Source: Hyalella azteca
Lineage: Eukaryota > Arthropoda > Malacostraca > Amphipoda > Hyalellidae
NCBI RefSeq assembly: GCF_000764305.2
Contig: NW_025930401.1
Location: 62,001 to 126,000 of the forward strand
Reading direction: 5' to 3'
Length of the DNA: 64,000 bases
Shown in pieces: positions 38,312 to 46,797 of the stretch. Numbering within the stretch: position 1 is the stretch's first letter; each line of letters starts with the position of its first letter. The translations under genes were made by a program, and so were the position numbers. A model generated the notes under the pieces. The model was not told the DNA's origin, ran no database searches, and worked only from the letters and a program-made list of their open reading frames with translations.

Positions 38312-39354
38312 CTACAAATCTTATAATCGAAATTAGACACACTTCTACTTATCCTATCGATCTGAAATTTTGCACATTTGTGTAAAGTTGAAGACAATGC
38401 ATGAATCAAATGTCAAAATAAATGATTTTAAAAATTAATAAAAAATTTTTTTTTCAATATTAAAAAAATTGAAAAAATAATTTTGTCAGCTACAAATCTT
38501 ATAACTGATATTTGACACACTTTTATGATTTTAATTCTCGATTGCGATATAGAATCTGCATGTGCTAAACAGTGGAACTCTGTCGGAAATAGCTTATTAA
38601 AATGAAAATAAAAATAGCAGATAATGAATGGCAAGCTAATAAGCTAATATATGTTTTTAGTAAATACTATGATTGCAGAAAACACTTAATTTATGACGAT
38701 ACACAATTCTAACAGACAATTTAATGTTTCCTGAAAGGTTAATGTTGATATTCCGACATAGCTTAGAAAATGCATAGTTTTACTGTAGTTACTCGATATT
38801 GCATTGCACATAGGTAGGTACTAATTTTTTCAACTACCTACTGTACTATAGGTACTATTTTTTTCAACTAGCTACTAGATTGATGTGGTCTGTCTCTGGA
38901 TCACTGAAGTCAAATTGTGTTAACCGATGCATAAAAAATTTAGCCTCCGAAATGGGCAATATTACACTGACTATATTAATATAATGACTATATAAGAACA
39001 AGTGCATAAAAACAAAATAAAATCCCGCAATTTCTCTATTCTGCAATAAAAATCACATTTTGCTAAAACGATTTATATTTTGTACAAACGATTTATATTT
39101 TTGTACATCTTTTTATGTATAAAACTTAAACAGAGAAAGAGCAAATAAAAAGGACATTAAACGGTTTACGAATCATTCAAATCTTCTGCAATATTTTATG
39201 TGAATCACATCCGTTGTCACTTATCCTCAAGCGAAATAATAATTTCTAGAATTTCAGTAAATATCACATTTCGGCAGCGCAATTCCAATTTTGTACCTCC
39301 ATCTTATCAGAGAAAGAACTATAAAGAAAGCGACTCGAAACGTATACTACTCAT

Positions 39355-39807
39355 TCAACACTTCTGAAGCTTTTTATCGGTATCATCTTCGTTGTCGCTT
39401 ATCCACGAAGACCGGTGTTCGGGCTTGAGTTTGCAGTCATCACATAGCATCCAAGTAGACAATACGTTTGAGTTCAAATTTATCAATGCTCCTGTAACTG
39501 ATGCTAAAGTTTTGGACTGAAACTCCGCTTCATTTGTTATATTTTCAGTCTTGTTCTTGATGCCCTCGATCTTCGTTTCCTTCTCCTGAGCAGATGCAAT
39601 CAGTTCGCGGGTTTGGGATTCAAGTTTTGATTACTCAGCAAGAAACTTTTTACGGGTTCCCGCCAAGTCGGCAATCGTTTCCTCGACAAGCATCTTTTTC
39701 GCAGTCTTGGTGGAACTTTGCTCCTGGATGTTCCTCAAGATCCCATCGATAGCTCTAATTTTCTATTCCGATTCGCTCAGACTAATTTCTTCGTTGACAA
39801 CTTGTTG
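39355..39807 (-). pseudogene. Degenerate coiled-coil protein fragment
   Basis: Not recognised. A single minus-strand frame runs about 150 codons, with two internal stops, to a final stop at 39355. It reads KTAKKMLVEETIADLAGTRK, then KLESQTRELIASAQEKETKI, EGIKNKTENITNEAEFQSKT and an acidic C-terminus WISDNEDDTDKKLQKC. Composition (Lys/Glu/Ala helix, then Cys-containing acidic tail) is unlike random AT-rich DNA. No introns are evident, so it may be a retrocopy or a host fragment captured by the hAT-like element. Function unknown. Confidence 0.5.
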
Positions 39808-39836
39808 TTAGGCACATTCCACTTCTTTTCGCATGA

Positions 39837-39923
39837 CGCTGGTTCACTCCCAAAAAGTCTGCGTGTTACTGCCTCATGATTTGGATAGTGGGTGTCGGCT
39901 TGCAGCTGCCAACGCTTCTCGAG
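39837..39923 (+). pseudogene. GPCR exon 3 fragment (TM4, 5' part missing)
   Basis: Last 87 bases of a TM4 exon (WFTPKKSACYCLMIWIVGVG ... LLE) with a GAG|GTGAAA donor. The 277 bases from 39837 to 40113 are identical to 46520-46796 of copy B. It is best read as the overlapping end of the contig that should continue copy B. Confidence 0.85.
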
Positions 39924-40084
39924 GTGAAATATATATTTCTTTCCTCGGTGAAAAATCGGCAATAATGATCTTTCTTGCACAATATAACCTTTATATTTCG
40001 TCATTGTGAAACTTTTGAAATACATTTAACCATTGTTTCAGGTCAATTATATACGCCATTTGCACTTCGACGGAAAAATAACTG

Positions 40085-41483
40085 CAGGTGTTGGACAAAA
40101 TAAAGGAAACACCTGACATTTTGATATCGTAATTTTTGAACATGTTATGAACATGTTATTGTTTATTGCTGCATGCTAATCAATACCTTATCCCTGCAAA
40201 GATATTTCTAGTAAATAAATAGTAAATCTCTCTGACTTTCAAAGAGGCCAAATTGAAGGTGCCCGTATGGCAGGTGCTAGTGTGACAGAAACTTCTCAAA
40301 TGCAAGTCGAAGTTTTCTGATAGAGATCGTCGTTACCTAAATCGAATTGTGAGGGACAATCGGAAGGCCACGACTGTTAAAATTACTGCAGAGCTCAATG
40401 GACACCTACAGAACCCAGTTTCCATAAAGACTGTCTGCCGACAGCTGCCCAGATCTGGATTCTATGCTAGATCTGCAGTTAAAAAAGCTATGGTTTCAAA
40501 TACAAATACTTCAATGCGTTCAGAGTGATGTAAAAACCTCCAGAATTGGTTACTCGAGCTGTGGAAAATGTAATTTTCTCTGACAAATCATTGTTTACCT
40601 TATTTTTCAACCTCTGGCCGAGTTCACGTTTGGAGACAGCCGAAAGAGTCATCCCGACTGCCTCCTCCCAACCGCAAAACATGGTGGGGAATCTGTCATG
40701 ATCTGGGGTATTATTTCTCGAAAATCCGGTGGACCAATGATTTCTATTTCATGGAAGAATCAACAACCGTGACTATTTAGGAATTTTGGAGGACTAATTC
40801 AACCAATGGTTCAAGCACTGTTTCCGGAGGGGAACGCCTTCTTCAAAGATAATAATGCCCCGATCTATACAGCTGAAATTGTTAAAAAAATGGCACGTGA
40901 AACATTCTAATGAAGTTGAGCGTCTCATTTGGCCACCGTGCACAATCACCAAACCTGAATATTATCGAGCATTTATGGTCGAATTTAGAGATGCAAGTCA
41001 GAAGTCTATTCCCGCCGGCATCGTTTTCAAAGAGCTGGACGGAATTTTGACTGAAGAAAGGGTTAATAATAATAATAATAATAGCGGTTTCAGCGTTATT
41101 AGGCCGTAGGCCTGTCGCCGATTCTTAACATCACAGAACATTCACAGCATTTTGCGGTCTCGAACTCGCAACTCACTGCTACAATTCTGCTATGCTTAAC
41201 CGCCCGGCCTCCTTGCCGATTCTGACCAGGAACTGGCGCACAGAGCTGGGATCGAACCCGCGCCTCTCTGCGCCAATCTTGGTACTCTGAACTTTAACCA
41301 CTGGGCCACCCTGCCTTTTCCTTTCCACCCTGCCTTAAAATTCCTTTGGAAAAAATTCACAATTTGTATGAATCAATACCTTGTAGAATTGAAGATGTAA
41401 TTGCCGCAAAAGGTGGACCTACACAATACTAAAATATATTTTGTGGATTTCTCAGGTATTCCCCATATTTTTTCTAACCCATG
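40085..41483 (+). mobile_element. Degenerate Tc1-like transposon (SINE inserted inside)
   Basis: Left end caggtgttggacaaaataaa, right end an imperfect inverted copy next to a TA. Interior encodes broken Tc1-type transposase: an FQRGQ helix-turn-helix start, HGGESVMIWGIISRK, a D-N-A-P-I motif of the catalytic core, and NLNIIEHLW-like sequence altered by indels. Multiple stops and frameshifts make it inactive. It lies in the intron between GPCR exons 3 and 4, as in copy C. Confidence 0.85.
41081..41314 (-). mobile_element. tRNA-derived SINE copy S3
   Basis: On the minus strand it starts cagggtggcccagtggttaa (A-box region, 41294-41308), followed by B-box ggttcgatccc (41248-41257), then a ~160-bp unrelated body ending near a (taa)n run. 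It splits the Tc1 relic: copy C has agggttaaaattcc uninterrupted, whereas here ttaa flanks both sides, a 4-base target duplication. Confidence 0.88.
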
Positions 41484-41502
41484 TACGTTATTACTTGAAC
41501 AG

Positions 41503-41702
41503 GCTGGCGCGTTTTTCGGAAAATTCGGCTACAACACTAACACTGTAAAGTGCGATTTTGTCAGTGACCAACCTGAAAATTTCGGAATGCGTGACGTCTT
41601 CTTTCTGATGGAGGCTCCTGTTTCGTGTGTTCTAATACTCGTGGGCTACAGCGCCAGCATCGTGCGCATCAAGAGCAGGGCAAAGTTCATGCGACAGTTT
41701 GG
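41503..41702 (+). CDS. Orphan GPCR exon 4 (TM5), probably belonging to copy B
   Basis: Open 200-bp exon with acceptor aacag and donor GG|GTGAGG. Encodes AGAFFGKFGYNTNTVKCDFV and EAPVSCVLILVGYSASIVRI. It is nearly identical to copy C exon 4. Linked upstream to sequence identical with the end of the copy B contig; 58 bases further on, an N at 41761 ends it before any exon 5. Confidence 0.85.
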
Positions 41703-41761
41703 GTGAGGAACTAAGTGCATGGTTGACATAGCACATCAAGTGACTTCCTATTTAGACGTAN

Positions 41762-42030
41762 ATCTAAATTAATTACCAATATCATTTAACGCAATTCTGC
41801 TGAACGTGCTAGCACCCTATTCATACGAGAATTCGTCAAAAAGAGCGCCGAAAACCTTCCAAAAATATTCGTGACCATTACTAACGAGGAATTAACCATG
41901 ATAGATTACGTCATTTCATTTCTGCGTTTTTTTTTGGATTTCCAATTTCACGAGAAAATGTCAGCGATGATGAAATTCGAGAAGCGGCCGTGTGTTTGGT
42001 TGAACTGTGTTGCCGTGAAAAAGGATCATC
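41762..42030. other. Unplaced 269-bp block between an N and the adapter
   Basis: Not similar to anything else I noticed in the window. It is bounded by a scaffold N and the adapter junction, so its location is unreliable. An open frame crosses it (41871-42095) only because it reads through the adapter; it is not a gene. Confidence 0.6.
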
Positions 42031-42068
42031 CTGTCTCTTATACACATCTAGATGTGTATAAGAGACAG
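42031..42068. other. Nextera mate-pair junction adapter (assembly artefact)
   Basis: CTGTCTCTTATACACATCT (42031-42049) is followed immediately by its reverse complement (42050-42068). These are two 19-bp Tn5 mosaic ends joined head to head, the junction left by mate-pair circularisation. Read through in frame it gives the known artefact peptide SYTHLDVYKRQ. Sequence on the two sides is not contiguous in the genome. Confidence 0.98.
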
Positions 42069-42239
42069 ATCATATCCTCGCTATGGCGTGGTTAAATATG
42101 TTAGAGGCAGCTTAAGGTTAATACTAATATGATTTCTGAGCTTCTATCTCATATCGACGGGGTGCGTGTTGGAGGCCAGCAATACCAAATTACCCAATCA
42201 CTTCGTATTCTTTTTCGTTGACAGACATAGAAGAAAAAT

Positions 42240-42379
42240 TGTAACTCAGTACTCACTGCAGTGGCAGAGAGCGCATTTTCTCGTCCGTCCGTCCGTAAAG
42301 TCACGGACAGACAGACGGACGGACGGACATGACGAGCACAATAGCGCCTTTTTCCATAAATGAGAAAATGCGCTATAAA
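42240..42379 (+). repeat. Short dispersed repeat, copy 3
   Basis: Shows the agcgcattttctc / gagaaaatgcgct inverted pair around a cggacggacggacatgacg centre. Shares its flanks with copy 4 (54829), so it moved by segmental duplication. Confidence 0.88.
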
Positions 42380-42620
42380 GCTTATGGAATTCTGAGCTTG
42401 ATTGAAGCCTATGGCACGTATTCCTTGCATGGTAGTAAATCACCCTGCCCAATAGCAACAAATCGTCAAAACAATTACCGCGGCCAATCATAACGGTGCA
42501 GTATATTTATATTGCACATAGCCTAACCTATTCATGAGAGAAATCTCAGTACACCAAAGAGCCGTCAGTACACAGTCAGTCTTTCAGGATTTAAACCGAA
42601 CATGGACGTACCTCTTCAAT

Positions 42621-42855
42621 AATAGCGGTTTCAGCGTTTAGTAGGCCGTAGGCCTGTCGCCGATTCTTAACATCGCAGAACATTCACAGTATTTTGCGGT
42701 CTATAACTCGCAACTCACTGCTACAATTCTGCTGTGCTTAACCGCCCGGCCTCCTCGCCGATTCTGACCAGAAACTGGAGCACAGAGCTGGGAACGAACC
42801 CGCGCCTCTCTGCACCAATCCTGGTACTCTGAACTTTAACCACTGGGCCACCCTG
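42621..42855 (-). mobile_element. tRNA-derived SINE copy S4 (full length)
   Basis: Full body and tRNA-like head: A-box region ggcccagtggttaaa (42837-42850, minus) and B box ggttcgttccc (42790-42800, minus). Absent from the matching place in the copy C downstream spacer. Confidence 0.88.
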
Positions 42856-43040
42856 GGCCGACTACCGACATGTGCACTATAGGTCAACCTATCCAGACCT
42901 GCATTTAAATCCAATCAGAGGCTGCAGAACGGCGAAGAGAAGGGCTGAATGTGATGATATTATGATATGTTTATATCCGTGTGCTACCGCTACTGAAAAT
43001 GTAGCGGCCGCTACATGTAGCGCGCTACTGCTCACCTTTG

Positions 43041-44592
43041 GGGATTTTTATATATGTCTGCCATATCCTATACGCCGCGAACCTTCTTCTGGTCATACAA
43101 ATAATTATTTTTCATAGGCTTTTCAAACGCACAATAAATGCACGCAATACGCCACATATAAGTAGGAATGGGAAATTGTTATGCTATTTGACTTGATATG
43201 ATAGCTCGTGAGGAGTTCTATGATTTGTCAATTTATTAGTAGAAAAAAGTACGCGGCGATGCTAAACGCTCGTCATTTCACAGAATATGTGAGCATATGT
43301 ACCTAACACTTTTTCATTATTTTTTATGATATCAAAATTTGTTTACCTATGGCTTTCGTACATACACTCAGCATACAAATTGTAATTAAATTTTCTACCT
43401 TAATTTTGCAATCAGGATGTCGACGTTGGTCGAGAGGCCTTCAACTATAAAAATGTGGTCACGTGTCCACTTTTTAATGCGATTTCAGGTGTAGCGAACT
43501 TTTTTAATGCGATTTCATTTATTCACAAAATAAATGAACCTTAAAAATAAAATATTTAAGATGTATGTATCGTAAATGTATCTTGAAGGCTCCCAATGTT
43601 CATATCCAGCATCTTATTTAATATCAAATTTAAAGCATTAATATCTGCGCCTGGATCGCACATTGGCCGGTCATTCAAACTATTTAATGGCACTTCAATC
43701 TTATTCAATCTCCACTTGAGATAAGACATCTCTCAGCTGATAAGACTTGATGATGAGGGCAATAAAATGCACAAGTTATCTCTGATGCAGTCTGGCGCTA
43801 ACTCTGTTATAAGAGGTCTATCCGTCAACACGTTCAGCGATTGGGGAAACTTATATTTAAATTGGGTGATTAGTAGGCCATCAACGATGAACTATTTATT
43901 TGTCATTTGATGCAAAGAGTTAAATAAATCTCGCTGTAAGTATTTCAGATAACTGTCTCACCGTTATAAATGAAGCCGTCACTGTTAAGAAAAAACGGTG
44001 AAAAAACGGTCCCACCGGCGTCCTTTATAGTGGCCGGTCGCCCCGTGAAAATAAACTGTTTCGCCGTTTTTATCAGATGTTTTACGAATTTCTGGTGTTA
44101 AATTGGAATAAAAACGGTGGCACGGTGTTTCTTTTCAAGTGCCGACCGGCCACTGAAACGCCGGTAATACCGTTAACGGTCATTTTTCTAACAGTGGTCA
44201 TGCAATTGGACCTGTAAAATTATGCATTACTTCAGTAATAAACTATTTTGATCATGGTTGTTGCATTTACGATTGCCCTCAAACATTTCTGTCTTTGAAG
44301 GTTCTTCCACATTTTTATAGAAGTTTACCAGACTCCCATACAGATCAACGTGGTCGAAACTGTGTTTCAAAAAGCTTGTGAGAGGAAATTATGATCCGCC
44401 TTGAGTTAATGGTCACTCAAGATAGCTTTGTTATGATATCAAATGAGAGGAGAATGCAGAAATAATTTCCCTCGGACTGAAAAAGCAATGCTGTAAATCT
44501 TTCAAGTACGACTCTCGTCACACGCTGTTTTTACGCAACTTTCCCCTTACCTTCTACAGCCCTCAGGTCTAGCGTCCCCAGCAGCAGGCGCG
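43041..44592 (+). repeat. Segmental spacer upstream of GPCR B
   Basis: Colinear with 48244-50338 and 56655-58670, including the last ~130 bases before the receptor ATG (aataatttccctcggactga ... gctgtttttacgcaac). Likely carries the promoter and an untranslated exon, since cttctacagccctcag resembles a splice acceptor, but no start site can be fixed. Confidence 0.75.
43980..44196. mobile_element. 217-bp MITE with cactgttaagaaaa termini
   Basis: Ends CACTGTTAAGAAAAA and, inverted, CACTGTTAGAAAAATG; interior built from aacggt/accgt motifs. The matching spacers at 49211-49232 and 57742-57770 lack it, giving an empty site. Target duplication not clear. Confidence 0.8.
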
Positions 44593-45348
44593 ATGCCGTG
44601 GGTCACCTTCGTATGTCTAGCGCTAATGCAGGTGTCCACAAACGCATTCATGATCGCCTATCCTCCGTCAGAAGGTAATTCTCTCATCCTCGGAGATACT
44701 ATCATCCTGAAGCACAATCTCCTCACTACAGTTAATAAATGGATTATAATCTTCCAGCGTAGCCAAAGAACAGCAAAGAGTTTAGCAATAACTACCCTGG
44801 TGCCTCTTCAACTTACCACTCAAAATAATGGTTCTGAAAATGCCGAACTACAGAGAATTGAATTCGAAAACTCGAGTGCAAATATGAAAACTGACGCGAC
44901 GTCCCCACCCGATCCATGCGCTGGTGGTTGTGAGAAGAACCAGACGTTGGGCATGAACGTTGGGCATGATAAAGACGTTGGGCATGATCAAGACGTTGGG
45001 TATGATAAAGATTTTGATAGAATGAACCAGACGTTGGACATGAACTGCACTTCTCATAACAGCTCCAGCGAAGAAGACTTGAAGTGTTCCGGAGAAGGTT
45101 TACTGCGAGCCACTCTTCTGTTTGGAATGTGTTTGACTATGACAGTCATCCTTGTTGGCGGGATTGGCAATGGAATCACAATACTCATTCTTATTCATCA
45201 GATGATTCTAGGACAGAGGCAACAACAGATTCGAACGAAGGCTTCGTCGGTTCTTGTGCTAAACCTTGCCATTGCTGACTTGTGCTACAGCGTCTTGTGT
45301 CTGCCCTTCGTCTTCGCAATTTACCTCATCATATTCAGATCAGGTCTA
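44593..45348 (+). CDS. GPCR B exon 1
   Basis: 252 codons. Differs from A exon 1 mostly in the first 70 residues; TM1 and TM2 are nearly identical to A apart from scattered synonymous changes. Donor GGTCTA|GTAAGT. Confidence 0.9.
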
Positions 45349-46606
45349 GTAAGTTATTGCGCCCAGGTGTACTTTGCTGCTAAATTTTGTTCCTTGAATT
45401 GTTTTATGACTTAATTGATACTCACAAATGTACATGTTAAAATACCAGCGAAAAGAATTTGTTATCGCTTGAATATCATCATGGAGGTGCGTGCTAGCTT
45501 GAGCCTGGCGTTCGGATCAAAATTGTGCCATTTGTGATAATAAAAGATTACTGAGTGAAGTTTTCGCACGTCCTCAGGATCTCGAAGCTCCGCTCTCACA
45601 TGGATTTGATACCAAGTGTCAGTTCTCGGCTTTCTTCCGCTACACGAACGCCATCTCCGAGTGGACTACGATCGGGCTTATGGCTCTTGAAAGGCGAGTT
45701 TCAAGTCAGGGTTTATTTATCAATCATGGCATTTCATGATTCTGCCTAATTGCATATGAAGTTCAGCACTATCCTCATTTAATTAATAAGTCAATCAGAT
45801 AATCCTTCTTGAGTTTTAATTTTTGAAATAAGATTTTATATTAAACAAATATATTCATGAAGCTGGATGGGATATAACTTTGAACTTTGATAATCTGAAT
45901 GCTCACATCTTTGGCAAGTAATCAGGGGTAGCCGTCAATATTGTGCACAAGCCATTTTCTGCAATAATATTGGGCGTCTAGGGTGAAACAATAACAGGTC
46001 TACGGTACCAGGTAAAACGATTGATGTCTTCAAAGACTGACTTCACACTCTCTATTAGTCAAAAACCTGTATCATGTTATAAATCTTAACTTTGATAATA
46101 ATATGAAGGATTTTCGTATAGGCGAAAGTCTATTTTTTAAGTTAAGCACGTACTACTCTGAAATAAATAACTCTAAATTTGTAAGCTATAACTCAATTGG
46201 ATCGAAAAAGAACTGTTTGGTCTGTTTCCAACTTATCGTGAACACGATAAAGATAAATAAATAAATAAAGTTAACTTCCCATTCGCTACTTCTATTGCAG
46301 TTCATCAAATCAGACATGAGTCGTTTTTTAGTCAAAATTTATCTTTTTGAATCAAAAGTAGAGATATGCTATAAATACAATTGTTCTAAATTATATTCCT
46401 TTGATTATTATCAGCACAATCGTTTACTGTCGTGACGGTGTTCCACCATCCAAAGTTTTGCTTGTCTCCGCAGGTTCATCACGATCAGTCGATATGCTCG
46501 GTGGCAGAAAGGCGGCTACCGCTGGTTCACTCCCAAAAAGTCTGCGTGTTACTGCCTCATGATTTGGATAGTGGGTGTCGGCTTGCAGCTGCCAACGCTT
46601 CTCGAG
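44593..46606 (+). CDS. GPCR copy B: exons 1-3 of a Tre1/moody-like receptor, cut at an N
   Basis: Same architecture as copy A: 44593-45348 (signal peptide MPWVTFVCLALMQVSTNA, ectodomain, TM1-2), 45578-45693 (TM3), 46474-46606 (TM4). All are open, with phases 0, 2, 0. The ectodomain is 23 residues longer than the equivalent part of A through an 18-bp repeat expansion (VGHDKDVGHDQDVGYDKD). After exon 3 the intron enters the left end of the shared Tc1 insertion and stops at an N (46797). No exon 4 or 5 follows before the next copy's spacer. The missing exon 4 is most likely the orphan at 41503. An alternative reading splices B exons 1-3 to C exons 4-5. Confidence 0.85.
44956..45042 (+). repeat. 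In-frame 18-bp repeat in the ectodomain of GPCR B
   Basis: Three imperfect copies of gacgttgggcatgataaa encode V-G-H/Y-D-K/Q-D units and add about 23 residues next to the juxtamembrane cysteine. The seed sequence acgttgggcatga occurs once in A and D. Confidence 0.88.
45578..45693 (+). CDS. GPCR B exon 2 (TM3), GC donor
   Basis: Identical over all 116 bases to exon 2 of A and C, including the AG|GCGAGT donor and the next dozen intron bases. Confidence 0.9.
46474..46606 (+). CDS. GPCR B exon 3 (TM4)
   Basis: Identical to exon 3 of A. Acceptor tccgcag|G, donor GAG|GTGAAA. Everything from 46520 to 46796 recurs exactly at 39837-40113. Confidence 0.9.
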
Positions 46607-46767
46607 GTGAAATATATATTTCTTTCCTCGGTGAAAAATCGGCAATAATGATCTTTCTTGCACAATATAACCTTTATATTTCGTCATTGTGAAACTTTTG
46701 AAATACATTTAACCATTGTTTCAGGTCAATTATATACGCCATTTGCACTTCGACGGAAAAATAACTG

Positions 46768-46796
46768 CAGGTGTTGGACAAAATAAAGGAAACACC
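46768..46796 (+). mobile_element. Left end of the Tc1-like insertion, truncated at an N
   Basis: Only 29 bases (caggtgttggacaaaataaa onward) remain before the N at 46797. The sequence after the N belongs to a downstream spacer, so the rest of the element is missing here. Confidence 0.85.
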
Positions 46797-46797
46797 N

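Larger units (their letters stand above)
37918..43040. mobile_element. hAT-like termini enclosing apparently misplaced sequence
   Basis: Left end cagagctgggcagcgctac and right end (inverted) caaaggtgagcagtagcg are similar, and each is followed by gtagcg-rich subterminal repeats (37942-38064; 42983-43024). The flanks are aggatttt (37910-37917) and gggatttt (43041-43048), an 8-bp target duplication with one mismatch. Paralogous spacers (48236, 56645) have the unoccupied site. The 5.1-kb interior includes receptor exons, an N and an adapter, so only part of it (37918 to about 39836, and about 42977-43040) can belong to the element. Confidence 0.6.

Noticed and set aside
41871..42095. 74-codon open frame ending HPVSYTHLDVYKRQ
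   Set aside because: It runs through the sequencing adapter; the C-terminal peptide is translated adapter, not biology.
42160..42500. Small open frames with R-P-S-V-C-L-S-V style peptides (also 54712-55079)
   Set aside because: They come from the gacggacggacag run of the short dispersed repeat.
43440..43456. ctataaaaatg as a TATA box for receptor B
   Set aside because: It is conserved in all spacers, but so is the surrounding sequence, and it is over 1 kb from the ATG; no independent support.
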